DNA of 64,000 nucleotides, taken from NCBI GenBank assembly GCA_009841615.1, contig VXLL01000011.1, positions 62,001 through 126,000 on the forward strand. The letters are read 5' to 3'. Of the stretch, positions 18,569-28,712 are shown piece by piece. Positions within the stretch are counted from its first letter, which is position 1. Every line of letters starts with the position of its first letter. The position numbers and the translations under genes were made by a program. Origin of the DNA: Gammaproteobacteria bacterium (GTDB lineage: Bacteria; Pseudomonadota; Gammaproteobacteria; Pseudomonadales; Azotimanducaceae). The notes under the pieces were generated by a model. The model was not told the DNA's origin. It saw nothing but the letters and a program-made list of their open reading frames with translations, and did no database searches.

Positions 18569-19432
18569 TTACTCGGCTAGCGTATCGCGCGGCTCAATCA
18601 GTTCTCGCACGTTTATAAAGTCGTCAGCTTCCCACTCACGTAACTGACAGTCTGAACCTAGGATTCGGGGGATCCGTAACCGACTCAACGCGGGGTACTC
18701 TTCATAGCATACTTGTACAAGATACAGGCCCATCGGCGGAGCCGTCGTGGGTGCCCGGTTTCGGTCACGGTACGAGAGCAATGCATTCAAACATAGACGT
18801 TTTCCGCGTCCGATATCTAGTAGTGCACCAGCAATATTGCGCACCATACGTAATAGAAATGCATTTGCGATGATGTCGATTATGACGTAATCGCCCATAC
18901 GAACAACCGATACAGCGTGTACGCAACGATTTGGCGACTTCGACTGACAGTTTGCACCGCGGAATGAAGTAAAGTCATGCTCTCCCAAGAGCGATTGTGT
19001 TTGAGAATTCATCGCTTCGACATTTAAACCTGGTGCGATCCAAGTCGCTAAATCTCGTCCGACCGCGGGAGTGTGGTCACACTCGCCGAAGACATACAAA
19101 TAGCGGCGCCAAAGAGAAGATCTACGTACGTCAAAGTCTGGAGCTACCGTGACTAGATTGTGTACTGCGATGTCTGTGGGAAGGTACGCGTTGACGCCTT
19201 GAAGCCAGTTGTACGTTTCACGAAAAGACCTGCTCTCAAATCCAATTACTTGGTTGGTGGCGTGCACCCCGCTGTCAGTTCGACTTGAAAACTTTATACG
19301 TACTTGTTCTGCCGCAACTTTAGAGATCGCTTCTTCAAGTTCGTTTTGAACAGTTCTCTGAGCCAGCTGTAGTTGCGATCCACAGAATCTCGTTCCGTTG
19401 TATTCGATCCCTAGTGCTAGGTGATGACTCAT
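18569..19432 (-). CDS. truA: TruA, tRNA pseudouridine(38-40) synthase
   Basis: Pseudouridine synthase acting on tRNA positions 38-40, 287 residues, slightly longer than E. coli (270). The catalytic aspartate is in FSSRTDSGVHATNQV. GIEYNGTRFCGSQLQ at the start and HDFTSFRGANCQSKSPNR further on are typical. It lies between asd and folC, matching the common asd-like/truA neighbourhood. Confidence 0.94.
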   Translation of the reverse strand: MSHHLALGIEYNGTRFCGSQLQLAQRTVQNELEEAISKVAAEQVRIKFSSRTDSGVHATNQVIGFESRSFRETYNWLQGVNAYLPTDIAVHNLVTVAPDFDVRRSSLWRRYLYVFGECDHTPAVGRDLATWIAPGLNVEAMNSQTQSLLGEHDFTSFRGANCQSKSPNRCVHAVSVVRMGDYVIIDIIANAFLLRMVRNIAGALLDIGRGKRLCLNALLSYRDRNRAPTTAPPMGLYLVQVCYEEYPALSRLRIPRILGSDCQLREWEADDFINVRELIEPRDTLAE

Positions 19433-19469
19433 CCGTTGCTCTGTTACGCTCAGTTAGGATAAAACAAAA

Positions 19470-20489
19470 CTAAATCAAGTGTTTTACCAATTCCTCTGCA
19501 ATTTGAAGACTATTGAGTGCTGCGCCTTTTCGAGAGTTATCAGACACAACCCACAAATTTAACCCATTCGCAAAGGAAAGATCTTCTCGAACGCGCCCAA
19601 CAAATACCGCGTTTTGACCCGTCGCGTGTGTAACTGGCGTTGGATATCCACCATCAGCGTTTGAGTCAACAAGTTCTACGCCCGGAGCATCACTCAGCAA
19701 GCATTTTGCGTCTGCTACCTGAATCTTTCGCCTAGTCTCAATGTGTAGTGCTAACGAGTGCCCGAAAAAGATCGGTACACGAACGCAAGTAGGATTGATT
19801 TCAATTTCGGGATCGTCAAAAATCTTTCGAGTCTCATCGACCATTTTCATTTCTTCTTCTGAGAATCCGTTATCCTGGAACACACCAATTTGCGGTATCA
19901 CATTGAATGCCATTTGCACAGGTGCAACTTCTGGTTCGATTGCTCTCGCGTTAAGCACATTCGCAGTCTGCATTGCTAATTCTTCAAGCGCAAGAGTACC
20001 AGCGCCTGAAACAGACTGATAGGTTGAAACGTTAATTCTCTTGATTCCCACCTCATCATAAATCGGCTTGAGCGCGACAACCATTTGAATAGTCGAGCAG
20101 TTTGGATTGGCGATAATTCGAGCTTGAATACCTCTTTCAGTTTGTTCAGCGTTGATTTCTGGTACGACTAGCGGAATAGTAGGTTCTAACCTGTATTTTG
20201 ACGTGTTATCTACCACAATAGCACCGTTAGCAGTCGCGCGCGGTACATGTAGCGCGGAAATTGTGCTTCCAGCCGTGAAAAATGCTAGGTCGATCCCAAC
20301 GAAGTCGAAGTCTTCAAGTGCTTGAACGCGCACATAGCTACCTCGAAATGAGAACCGTTGCCCGGAACTACGCTCGCTAGCGAGTAAATGTAGTTGGTCT
20401 ACAGGGAATCTTCGTTGTTCCAACAATTCAATCAACATGCCGCCAACTACACCGGTTGCGCCGACAATCGCAATCGAAAATTTCTTCAA
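19470..20489 (-). CDS. asd: Aspartate-semialdehyde dehydrogenase
   Basis: Reduces aspartyl phosphate to the semialdehyde for lysine, threonine and methionine synthesis. It has 339 residues. The NADP loop is [19 protein letters not shown], the catalytic cysteine is in [18 protein letters not shown], and a late [16 protein letters not shown] segment carries the substrate-binding residues. The intact cysteine separates it from the inactive Usg paralogue of E. coli. Its start overlaps the leuB stop by four bases. Confidence 0.94.
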   Translation of the reverse strand: MKKFSIAIVGATGVVGGMLIELLEQRRFPVDQLHLLASERSSGQRFSFRGSYVRVQALEDFDFVGIDLAFFTAGSTISALHVPRATANGAIVVDNTSKYRLEPTIPLVVPEINAEQTERGIQARIIANPNCSTIQMVVALKPIYDEVGIKRINVSTYQSVSGAGTLALEELAMQTANVLNARAIEPEVAPVQMAFNVIPQIGVFQDNGFSEEEMKMVDETRKIFDDPEIEINPTCVRVPIFFGHSLALHIETRRKIQVADAKCLLSDAPGVELVDSNADGGYPTPVTHATGQNAVFVGRVREDLSFANGLNLWVVSDNSRKGAALNSLQIAEELVKHLI

Positions 20490-21592
20490 GTGTCTGTTCC
20501 CACAAGGCTTGAGATTACCGAGTCGACCATTTCATTCGTACCGACCAAGTGAAGTTCATTAGAGGGATTCGGTGGCATGATGTCTGCGGTTCGAAGTCCT
20601 TGAGCAAGTACCGCCTCAACAGCATATTCAATACTGTCAGCAAGCAGCGGTTGATCTAAACTGTATCGAAACATCATAGCAATTGACAATATTGTCGCGA
20701 GTGGATTCGCTACGTTCTTCCCCGCAATGTCAGGAGCACTACCGTGTACTGGTTCATAAATTCCTTGACCGTTAGCGTTAATGGATGCCGACGGGAGCAT
20801 GCCGATTGACCCCGTGAGCATCGCCGCTGTGTCTGATAGAATGTCTCCAAACATATTGCCTGTAAGAATCACGTCAAATTGTTTGGGCCAACGGACCAGT
20901 TGCATCGCGGCGTTGTCAACGTACATGTGTGTAAGTTCAACATCTTTGAATGATCTGTGAACTTCTATAACAACATCTCTCCAGAGTTGCGTCACTTCAA
21001 GTACATTTGCTTTATCGACCGAGCAAACTCTTCTCCTTCGTTTTCGAGCTAACTCGAAGGCAACTTTTGCAATCCGTTCAATTTCCGTTTCATCGTACAC
21101 CAACGTGTTAAAGCCTCGACGTAAATTGTTGCGAAGTTCTACTCCTCGCGGAGTACCAAAGTAAATTCCGCCCGTGAGTTCTCGCACAATAAGAACATCT
21201 AGCTCTGCGACTACTTCAGGTTTTAGCGTGGATGCTTCTATCAAAGGGGAAAAAGATAGAGCTGGACGTAAGTTAGCGAAACAATCTAATTCTGATCTGA
21301 GACTTAAGAGAGCTTTCTCCGGCTTCTTTTCCATCGGTAAATCATCCCACTGAGGTCCGCCAACCGCACCCAACAACACAGCATCCGACTTAGTCGCTTG
21401 ATCTAGAGTGTCCTCTGTTAAGGGTGTTCCGTGCAGATCGATTGATCTTCCTCCGAAATCGTGAGTGATGATGTCGAAGGACGCGTCCGATATTGAAACG
21501 ATGTCCAAGACACGAAGAACGTGCGGCATGATTTCCGCACCTATACCGTCACCTAGCAAAACCAGTATTTGCCAGTGTTTACCTACTGCCAT
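20486..21592 (-). CDS. leuB: LeuB, 3-isopropylmalate dehydrogenase
   Basis: Oxidatively decarboxylates 3-isopropylmalate in leucine synthesis, 368 residues. Visible are [43 protein letters not shown], the cation-binding [19 protein letters not shown] and the cofactor-binding [20 protein letters not shown]. It joins leuD with a one-base overlap and asd with a four-base overlap, so leuC-leuD-leuB-asd form one operon. Confidence 0.96.
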   Translation of the reverse strand: MAVGKHWQILVLLGDGIGAEIMPHVLRVLDIVSISDASFDIITHDFGGRSIDLHGTPLTEDTLDQATKSDAVLLGAVGGPQWDDLPMEKKPEKALLSLRSELDCFANLRPALSFSPLIEASTLKPEVVAELDVLIVRELTGGIYFGTPRGVELRNNLRRGFNTLVYDETEIERIAKVAFELARKRRRRVCSVDKANVLEVTQLWRDVVIEVHRSFKDVELTHMYVDNAAMQLVRWPKQFDVILTGNMFGDILSDTAAMLTGSIGMLPSASINANGQGIYEPVHGSAPDIAGKNVANPLATILSIAMMFRYSLDQPLLADSIEYAVEAVLAQGLRTADIMPPNPSNELHLVGTNEMVDSVISSLVGTDT

Positions 21593-22242
21593 TAGTCGCT
21601 AAACAACCAAGGCATCCGTAGTCTATGTGTTATTTCAAACTCTTCGATAAGCGCTTGGTGCTCTAAAGTAAGAGCAATATTGTCCATTCCAGTCATAAGA
21701 CGATGTTTGCGCGTTGAATCGATATCAAATGTCGCCGTGATACCACCGCTAGAGCTAATCGTTTGTTGCGCTAAATCCACTTCTAGGGTCATGGGAGACG
21801 GCTGCATTGCTTCGATGAACAGTCGATCGATAAGAGACTCTTCTAGCACGATGGGTAGTAGTCCATTGTTGAACGAGTTGTTGTAAAAAATATCGGCGTA
21901 AGATGGTGCGAGAACACACCGAATACCATGCTGAAGAATCGCCCATACAGCGTGTTCTCGACTGGAACCACAACCAAAATTTCTACGAGCTAATAAGATT
22001 GACGCTTCCTTGAATTTTGGATCATTTAAAACAAACTCGCGATTGACTAATCGATTGGATTTACCGATGGTTCCTTCATCTAGATACCGCCAGGAGTCGA
22101 AGAGATTTTCACCGAATCCGGTTCTTTTTATCGATTTCAGAAACTGCTTGGGAATGATCTGATCGGTGTCCACGTTCGCGCGGTCAAGCGGAACCACGAT
22201 CCCGCTATGGTGTGTGAAAACAGGAAAGGCGGTACTAACCAT
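21592..22242 (-). CDS. leuD: LeuD, isopropylmalate isomerase small subunit
   Basis: Swivel domain partner of LeuC, 216 residues. Typical segments are [37 protein letters not shown] and the [18 protein letters not shown] stretch. One-base overlaps with leuC and leuB show tight coupling. Confidence 0.96.
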   Translation of the reverse strand: MVSTAFPVFTHHSGIVVPLDRANVDTDQIIPKQFLKSIKRTGFGENLFDSWRYLDEGTIGKSNRLVNREFVLNDPKFKEASILLARRNFGCGSSREHAVWAILQHGIRCVLAPSYADIFYNNSFNNGLLPIVLEESLIDRLFIEAMQPSPMTLEVDLAQQTISSSGGITATFDIDSTRKHRLMTGMDNIALTLEHQALIEEFEITHRLRMPWLFSD

Positions 22243-23684
22243 TACAACAGTTCCCTCACGTCTGTGAGCGTACCACGAATCGCACTCGCCGCTGCGGTCG
22301 CGGGACTTACTAAATGAGTTCTACCCTGATGCCCTTGTCGACCCTCAAAATTTCGATTCGAGGTAGAGGCACAACGTTCCCCAGGATAAAGCCGATCATC
22401 GTTCATGGCAAGACACATGGAACACCCAGGTTCGCGCCACTCAAATCCTGCGTTCTTGAACACCTCATCCAATCCTTCTTGTTCAGCTTGTCGTTTAACC
22501 AATCCTGAACCGGGAACAATGTACGCACCTTTCAAATGTGAGGCTACTTTGCGTCCTTTCACGACCTTGCTGGCTTCTCTCAGGTCTTCAATGCGGGAGT
22601 TCGTGCAGGACCCGATAAAAACCTTGTCCAATTGAATCTCATTGACTGCCATGCCAGGAGTGAGACCCATGTACGACAGTGATCGTTCTGCTATCTCGGC
22701 GTTATTTGCATCGCTGAAATCGGTCGGCGCAGGGATCGTTGCGTCAATGTCAACTACCATCTCTGGGTTCGTACCCCAGGAAACTTGTGGAGACAATTGG
22801 GACACATCCAAAACTCGATGCTGATCGTAACAGGCGGCGTCATCAGTGTTCAACGTAAACCAATAATCCACTGCTTCGTTCCAAAGAGTGCCTTTAGGTG
22901 CAAACGGTCGCGCCTCTAAATACTCGATGAGTTTGTCGTCAATGCCAATCAGTCCAGCGCGGGCACCGCCTTCGATCGACATGTTGCAAACCGTCATTCG
23001 TCCTTCAATGGATAAATCATAGATAGCTTTTCCAGTGTATTCGATGGTATGACCAGTCGCCCCGGCCGTACCGATCAAACGGATAAGAGCAAGAATCAAA
23101 TCTTTTGCGTACACGCCTGGCCCCAAATCCCCCGATATCTCGATCATGAAATTCTTGCTCTTCTGTTGCACAAGGCACTGCGTCGCAAGAACATGCTCGA
23201 CCTCCGAGGTTCCAATCCCATGTGCAAGTGCTCCAAACGCTCCGTGGGTCGAAGTGTGGGAATCACCACACACGATCGTCATACCCGGAAGTGTTGCCCC
23301 TTGTTCCGGACCGACAACATGAACAATACCCTGTCGTGCATCCAATAAATCAAAATACTCGATTTGAAATTCTCGACAGTTTTGATCGAGTGTGATTACT
23401 TGCTCTCTGGCGATCGAATCTTGAATTCCAGACACCCCATTAGAACGATCTGTTGTCGGGATCGCATGGTCGACTGTGGCTAAATTACTTGCCCTTCGCC
23501 ACGGTTGGCGCTGCGCGAGTTTGAGACCTTCAAATGCTTGTGGTGAAGTTACTTCATGTAACAGATGCCGATCAATATACAACAGATCCAATCCGTCAGA
23601 GCGAGTTCCAACCAAGTGGCACGACCAAATTTTGTCGTAGATAGTTTGCGGGTCAGCTTTCAGAACGCTAGTTTTACATCCCAT
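22242..23684 (-). CDS. leuC: LeuC, isopropylmalate isomerase large subunit
   Basis: Aconitase-family iron-sulfur enzyme of leucine synthesis, about 480 residues with the ATG at 23684; a TTG at 23696 is in frame and would add four residues. Cluster-binding cysteines are in [13 protein letters not shown] and [30 protein letters not shown] and [18 protein letters not shown] are family signatures. No clear ribosome binding site decides between the starts. leuA is not in the window. Confidence 0.95.
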   Translation of the reverse strand: MGCKTSVLKADPQTIYDKIWSCHLVGTRSDGLDLLYIDRHLLHEVTSPQAFEGLKLAQRQPWRRASNLATVDHAIPTTDRSNGVSGIQDSIAREQVITLDQNCREFQIEYFDLLDARQGIVHVVGPEQGATLPGMTIVCGDSHTSTHGAFGALAHGIGTSEVEHVLATQCLVQQKSKNFMIEISGDLGPGVYAKDLILALIRLIGTAGATGHTIEYTGKAIYDLSIEGRMTVCNMSIEGGARAGLIGIDDKLIEYLEARPFAPKGTLWNEAVDYWFTLNTDDAACYDQHRVLDVSQLSPQVSWGTNPEMVVDIDATIPAPTDFSDANNAEIAERSLSYMGLTPGMAVNEIQLDKVFIGSCTNSRIEDLREASKVVKGRKVASHLKGAYIVPGSGLVKRQAEQEGLDEVFKNAGFEWREPGCSMCLAMNDDRLYPGERCASTSNRNFEGRQGHQGRTHLVSPATAAASAIRGTLTDVRELL

Positions 23685-23760
23685 TGAATCAATCAATCAA
23701 TTATAGATTCAACCTGCCCCTCACGTTTGAAGCTAAATCAGGCTGAATACCATATGCTTT

Positions 23761-24006
23761 CTAGTCTGATTTTTTGTAGGATTCAATCGGCACGACATTA
23801 ATCCCAAAAATTCTTCCACGAAGAATTTCTAAGCAAATAAAAATGCCCACTACTGCCCAAAATCCAGGGGCTTGTAAGGGCTCCGGTAAGAATGGGAAGA
23901 AGTTTGTACCGATTCCACACGCGGTCCAAATAAGCCAAAAGGGAATGGACAGGAAAACATTAATTACGAAGCTAAATAACCAGCCGAAAATAGGAATTGC
24001 GTTCAT
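23761..24006 (-). CDS. Small membrane protein, 81 residues
   Basis: A small protein with two hydrophobic segments (about 5-30 and 46-64). A clear ribosome binding site (AGGAG, seven or eight bases before the ATG at 24006) supports translation. I do not recognise the family. It lies downstream of an empty 370-base gap and upstream of leuC on the same strand, so it may share the leu transcript or be independent. Confidence 0.65.
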   Translation of the reverse strand: MNAIPIFGWLFSFVINVFLSIPFWLIWTACGIGTNFFPFLPEPLQAPGFWAVVGIFICLEILRGRIFGINVVPIESYKKSD

Positions 24007-24376
24007 TTTTTTCTCCTGAGATTCTGAGATTTACAAATGGAAAAAGTTTCGCTAATTCTAGTACGCGCACCAGCTGATGCAGGCACGGTCTTTCATAGAT
24101 TAGCGAGACGTGGAGGTGTTGCTTAGATCACTCACAACATCGACAATCGAATTTAATTCACTTCAAGTCTAAATTCTTTTGATTTAGCGCTGGTCGAGTG
24201 TGACTATAGTGGAGACGGAAAATCAACAACGAGAAACGGAAAAATCGTGGGCGACTTCAACCGTTGTCGATGAATCGTCCCTATAAACCATGCTTCCGTG
24301 TCGCGCTCCCAATTTCGGACAAGATTCTGGTTTGCTTGATCTTCATCGGAACCACCATCTAGTCTAATGACTTGTC
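24007..24376. other. 370-base gap without a supported gene
   Basis: No gene can be supported on either strand. On minus, one frame reads protein-like for about 60 codons (it includes NWERDTEAWFIGTIHRQR) after the stop of the membrane gene at 24377, but it has no start codon or binding site. It could be a remnant of a broken gene. The ribosome binding site of the 81-residue protein lies at the low end. Confidence 0.4.
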
Positions 24377-25096
24377 TTACCCAAGAATACTGTCAAATGG
24401 ATTGTGAAAAAAAGATACCCAGATAGCGGGGGACCACAACAATATTATTACAGCGTACGGTACTAACGCTACCTTTACACAAAATTTTGTGTCTTTTGAT
24501 ATCCAACTTCGTAAACCTTGCACCGAAACATACACAGACCACCAAAGAGGAAGGAGAAAGAACACAAGCCACAACACGCTCAAGAAGAGGTAAGCCTTAG
24601 GCTGTGTTATTGCGTATATCCCTACAGTCGTTACAAATGAAGGGACTAGGATCATCGGTATGTTAGCCCAACAGCTAAAGCCGAACCAGTGTTCCCATCG
24701 ACGATCGATACCCAACCATCGGGAAATGCCATAAAAGTAGGTGCCAATCAACATCAACCTCACACCAACGTGAAAACAGATCTTCATGGCTTCAAAAAGT
24801 AAACCGACTATGACAGAAGGCGTGAGACTGATCCCGTTGAGTGTGTCGATTCTCGTATTACCGATCTGGAAATATTTTTCCGTGTAGGTGATGAGACCCT
24901 CTCTCTGTTCAAACTCGATATACATGATTTCGAACAAGAAGTAAGCGATAGGAAATGTGAATACCGCCAACAATATCAGAGTTCCCACTACAACAAATAA
25001 CAATGGGAATAAAAATGGTGTTTGATCGCGCATCTCATCAAAAGTTTCGCGTGCTGAAGGACCACAGACTCTCCAAATTTGATGCACTCTATTCAT
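24377..25096 (-). CDS. Multi-pass membrane protein, probably Yip1-like
   Basis: A 239-residue protein with a cytoplasmic N-terminus and five or so membrane spans (about 29-55, 90-125, 140-165, 170-195, 207-230). The overall pattern, with a membrane-embedded GLLFEAMKICFHVG region, a WEHWFGFSCWANIPMIL loop and long hydrophobic stretches, resembles bacterial YIP1-domain proteins, which have no settled function. The match is by eye and moderate. It lies 64 bases downstream of the ThDP enzyme gene and could be in the same transcript. Confidence 0.55.
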   Translation of the reverse strand: MNRVHQIWRVCGPSARETFDEMRDQTPFLFPLLFVVVGTLILLAVFTFPIAYFLFEIMYIEFEQREGLITYTEKYFQIGNTRIDTLNGISLTPSVIVGLLFEAMKICFHVGVRLMLIGTYFYGISRWLGIDRRWEHWFGFSCWANIPMILVPSFVTTVGIYAITQPKAYLFLSVLWLVFFLLPLWWSVYVSVQGLRSWISKDTKFCVKVALVPYAVIILLWSPAIWVSFFHNPFDSILG

Positions 25097-25160
25097 TCAG
25101 TTGTTCCTGTACACTCGCGAACTCACGATTAGAAACGTAACAGATTACCAATTTAGATTT

Positions 25161-26762
25161 CTATCCAGTTTCTTCAAACCAACTTGTCCATTGGTCCTTC
25201 CGCAAAAACTCTTGCTCGGATACTTCAACTATTGTGGGGGTCTCGTCCTCGTAAGCAGTCTCTAAGACTTGTCTCAACTGCCGTAAATTTCTGGGTCGGC
25301 AAAAGTTCATGTAAAACGCCTTCGCGATCAATGCGAAGTTTGGAGGCGTGGGAGACGTGTAGTATCGTGCTGAAGACTCGGAGAACATAGCCTTGTCAAT
25401 CTCGCCGTACCCCTCGTTATTCCAAATGATGAATGGAATTCCGAGACGTAGTTGACTCGCCGATTGGAGTTCAGATAAAGTAAAGGCCGCGCCGCCATCC
25501 CCTACAAGGCACGCAACTCTTTCTTCCGGTCTAGAAATTTTTGCTCCGATCGTTGCAGGGATGCTGTAGCCTAGAGTTCCAAACCCTGTTACGCTGTGGA
25601 AATATCCTCTCACCAAGTCTGGTTCATAAAGCAACTGCGCATAGTAATTAGGTTGTGATGAGTCTCCTACAAGGATATCGGTTTGCTCCTGAATCACGCT
25701 CAGGAACGCATGCATGTCGCAATTGAAATGTATGTTTTTTTTAACTAGCGCTCGAGTTTGTAGGACTCTTTCTTTCCCCGTGTGTTGTTTGCGTAAATCA
25801 TGTCTCAAGAATGATTGAAGAACTCTCTGAGAATCTCCAACGATACCGATGTCAGCAGTTGCATTCGAATTTAGCTGATCAGAATCAACATCAACTCGAA
25901 TGAGATGCTGACACTCTACGTTCTTGTTGGTTAAGAAAAAATCAAAATCGGTTTCCCCAAGCTCAGTTCCGAACGCAATCACGACATCTGCATTATGGAT
26001 TAGGTCACGAATTTCTGGAAATGAAGGACTATAGCCAACCGAGAGTCGGTGCCCACCAGGCAGTATACCCTTTGCGTTTGTAGTATTGACCACCGGAGCA
26101 TCAATCATATCCGCAAACTTGACCAATTCTTTCTGAGCATGGAGAACCCCACCACCAACAATAATTACTGGTTGAATTGCATTCTGAAGGACTTCGATCG
26201 CGTCCGAAAGCGTTGCATCGGTAATCTCTTGTTCTCTTCTGGTTGATCGCCAATCTTCCTCAGCAGATAGGTCGTAGTCTAGTAAAGTTAATGGAACTTC
26301 AAGATGAATGGGACCTGGACGATTCAGACGAAGTGAGTTGTCCAAAAAATCACAAATGGAAGTTACTGTAGTTTCTTCATCAAGACGCATGTGGGCGCGC
26401 GTGATTTCCCGGGAGACTGATGCTTGTCCGGTAAGTTCGTGCAACTTTCCACTCTCCGTGCTTTCACCGCTGGGAGTCAAAACGATCATGGGAATGGAAT
26501 CCGCTCGCGCCTGAACAATCGCGGTCGCCGCGTTCAAAAAGCCTGGTCCGTCGATAAGTAGACAACCAGCGATCTTGCCCGATGCCCTTGCGTATCCATC
26601 TGCCATAAATGCCGCACTCTGTTCGTGGCGTACGGTTACTAGCTTGTGCCCATCGCCATGAAACACACGGTAGAATGGTAGGTTATGAATTCCAGGTATT
26701 CCGAAAAAAACGGTGACTCCAAAGTCTCGTAATATTCTTGAAACTTGATCTGTGAGAGTCAT
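25161..26762 (-). CDS. Thiamine diphosphate-dependent decarboxylase/synthase, AruI/IlvB-like
   Basis: A 533-residue enzyme of the acetolactate synthase superfamily. The catalytic glutamate is in VRHEQSAAFMADGYARASG. The central domain has VIIVGGGVLHAQKELVKFAD, and the cofactor motif is CLVGDGGAAFTLSELQSASQ ending in IIWNNEGYGEI. Overall layout resembles AruI (5-guanidino-2-oxopentanoate decarboxylase of the arginine transaminase pathway) more than biosynthetic IlvB, as there is no regulatory subunit nearby and the GIHNLPFYR opening is AruI-like. The substrate is inferred and not certain. It stands among accessory genes. Confidence 0.72.
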   Translation of the reverse strand: MTLTDQVSRILRDFGVTVFFGIPGIHNLPFYRVFHGDGHKLVTVRHEQSAAFMADGYARASGKIAGCLLIDGPGFLNAATAIVQARADSIPMIVLTPSGESTESGKLHELTGQASVSREITRAHMRLDEETTVTSICDFLDNSLRLNRPGPIHLEVPLTLLDYDLSAEEDWRSTRREQEITDATLSDAIEVLQNAIQPVIIVGGGVLHAQKELVKFADMIDAPVVNTTNAKGILPGGHRLSVGYSPSFPEIRDLIHNADVVIAFGTELGETDFDFFLTNKNVECQHLIRVDVDSDQLNSNATADIGIVGDSQRVLQSFLRHDLRKQHTGKERVLQTRALVKKNIHFNCDMHAFLSVIQEQTDILVGDSSQPNYYAQLLYEPDLVRGYFHSVTGFGTLGYSIPATIGAKISRPEERVACLVGDGGAAFTLSELQSASQLRLGIPFIIWNNEGYGEIDKAMFSESSARYYTSPTPPNFALIAKAFYMNFCRPRNLRQLRQVLETAYEDETPTIVEVSEQEFLRKDQWTSWFEETG

Positions 26763-26817
26763 CTAGAAAAATGCAATCGTAAGTCGTTCAAGTGCTGACA
26801 ACAGTGTTTTGGTTTCT

Positions 26818-27759
26818 TTATTGCTGCTTCTCAAACACTTGATCTAGGTGCCATTCGACAAAAGCGGGATCAGGCCAGTGATGACGTTCCCGTGGTAGTA
26901 GCAAATTGGTTCCTCGTATTTGTTCCAACCACGATTCTATTGGTCCTGAACTGTTCAACGTGAAGGCGAGAACGATACGATAAGATTCAGAATCGCGTTT
27001 CAGACCGATTGCTCCCCAATCAAATAACTTGTGATGAGACGAGCAGAGTGCTAGACCATTTGGAATAGTATCCGGTCCGTCGTAGCAATGCCAACGAATG
27101 TGTGCTGCTTCCAAGTCTACCAAGGTATCACGCAGCCGAATGGAACTACCACAGAATGCGCACTTTCGACGGTATGCGTTGAGTACTTTCTCGCGAAAGT
27201 CTGGATCCCGTTTAGTTGTGCTTGTTCGGTCGTCAAGAGCTTGCGTGGGGACAACGTCGTCGGCTGAAATGAAGTCTTTGAGTGGATCTGGAAATCCCAA
27301 TTCTCGACAAATTGCCGAAAAGTAGCTTTCGGGAAAGTTCTTTGCAAGTAATAAATTAGCAAGTTGAAGAATTAAGTTCGGACAATCTAAGAGAACTTTC
27401 GTCGTTTCGTGAGCAAATCCTCCAGCAACTCCTCGATCCATTAACTCCGTTTCGCTCAATTTACTTGCGTGGTCTCGCTGAAATTCATCAATACCCTTGA
27501 GTTCCCAGCCGATATGATCGGTAAGTAACCGAGTAAAAGGATCTTTGGTAGTGTGTTTTGTCCTAGACTCGTAGAATCGATTAAGCAAGTCATTAAGCCT
27601 TGGTTTAATCTCTGCATACGAGAATAAACGATGGCTCTTTTCGATCCAAAGCCTGCTAAGGACATACAAAAGCAATAGCGGTTTGTGCGGAGCTCTCACA
27701 CCCTTATGGGTCGCTTGCCGAATACTCAAAAATTGACTATGAAGAGAACCGTGGTCCAA
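26818..27759 (-). CDS. HNH endonuclease with probable phosphorothioate-DNA-binding domain
   Basis: A 313-residue type IV-like restriction enzyme candidate. The N-terminal part has THKGVRAPHKPLLLLYVLSR, a pattern found in the sulfur-binding domain of ScoMcrA/SprMcrA relatives that detect phosphorothioated DNA. The C-terminal part is an HNH nuclease: CAFCGSSIRL, then LEAAHIRWHCYDGPDT, NGLALCSSHHKLFDWGAIGL, with zinc-type cysteines and the His-Asn-His residues in place. No dnd or ssp modification genes are visible, as expected for a stand-alone enzyme that attacks foreign phosphorothioated DNA. The start is a TTG at 27759. The target is inferred from family resemblance. Confidence 0.72.
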   Translation of the reverse strand: MDHGSLHSQFLSIRQATHKGVRAPHKPLLLLYVLSRLWIEKSHRLFSYAEIKPRLNDLLNRFYESRTKHTTKDPFTRLLTDHIGWELKGIDEFQRDHASKLSETELMDRGVAGGFAHETTKVLLDCPNLILQLANLLLAKNFPESYFSAICRELGFPDPLKDFISADDVVPTQALDDRTSTTKRDPDFREKVLNAYRRKCAFCGSSIRLRDTLVDLEAAHIRWHCYDGPDTIPNGLALCSSHHKLFDWGAIGLKRDSESYRIVLAFTLNSSGPIESWLEQIRGTNLLLPRERHHWPDPAFVEWHLDQVFEKQQ

Positions 27760-27788
27760 TTTTCTTCAACCTACAAAAATTGAGGAAC

Positions 27789-28712
27789 TTAATCTGTTTC
27801 TTGTTTTAACAACCGCGGTATGACCAATTCAACTCTCGAAACCGGATTCTGTTCTAGAGGAGACAACGGTCCAGTCCCGAACGGAACAACATTCAATCCT
27901 TGGTCTTCGAAGATCGCTTGAATCTGTTCTGCGCACGTTCGCGAATGTTCGAGTAGCTTTTCGGTGGTATAAGGTCCGTTCACATGACAAACAATGTAAA
28001 TCTCGTCGTTAGCAAACTCTTGCAAATCAGTTTCAGCCAGCGTCGTGAGGCTCTCAAGCTCTTCCGTCGATAGACCTCCTTGAGAATCAGGAATGACATT
28101 GGGTAATCGCACAGTACCGCGCCTCAATAACTCACTCGATATATCCACCGGTGCGTCAAACGTGATTCTTTCGTTGGGCCTAATTTCAACGACGTGTGCG
28201 TAGACCCGACGATTTGATCGTTCGACAACATAGATCATCAACAAACACTGTACGTCATCTTTATCCAGCGCAACGGCAAGATAATTTTGATTGGCATCCG
28301 AAGCTGACAATACTCGTTCTCCAAATATGTCAGTCGCCCAGATCGTCGCGCGTCCGCAATCTCTTTTTTCGCACTCAAACTCTATTTCACCACCGAGCGA
28401 TGTGATCTGATGTTTAAACCAGTCAGTAGTATCTAATCTGTTTAGGTCCGACGGCATCCGGTACGTATTGGAAGATACTGTACCGAAAACCTTGATCGCA
28501 CGTTCAAAAGCGACATCGTTGCTTATCCGCTGAGCTGACGAAAGTATGAAATTTATCGGTTCATCTTCGTCTGACACGTTGTTGATTTCAAGCTCGGCAC
28601 GTGGATGCGCAGGTATAACTTGTTCTGAGGCGTGAAGACTGACGTTTAGCAGTCCTAATAAGGTACAAGTAACGCCAAACAGCCACACTTGCGATGTTTT
28701 GATCTCTTTCAT
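27789..28712 (-). CDS. DUF4892 protein, periplasmic
   Basis: A 307-residue exported protein. Residues 1-29 form a signal peptide (ending LHASEQ). HPRAELEINNVSDEDEP, the ISNDVAFERAIKVFGT stretch and the CEKRDCGRATIWATDIFGER segment with paired cysteines fit the DUF4892 family known from pseudomonads and relatives. The C-terminal third may be an OmpA-like fold (LEHSRTCAEQIQAIFEDQGL). Its start overlaps the gpsA stop by four bases, so it is translated with gpsA. The function is unknown. Confidence 0.78.
   Translation of the reverse strand: MKEIKTSQVWLFGVTCTLLGLLNVSLHASEQVIPAHPRAELEINNVSDEDEPINFILSSAQRISNDVAFERAIKVFGTVSSNTYRMPSDLNRLDTTDWFKHQITSLGGEIEFECEKRDCGRATIWATDIFGERVLSASDANQNYLAVALDKDDVQCLLMIYVVERSNRRVYAHVVEIRPNERITFDAPVDISSELLRRGTVRLPNVIPDSQGGLSTEELESLTTLAETDLQEFANDEIYIVCHVNGPYTTEKLLEHSRTCAEQIQAIFEDQGLNVVPFGTGPLSPLEQNPVSRVELVIPRLLKQETD

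Noticed and set aside
24180-24376. A gene in the frame containing NWERDTEAWF
   Set aside because: No start codon or binding site; at most a remnant, recorded only as part of the gap.
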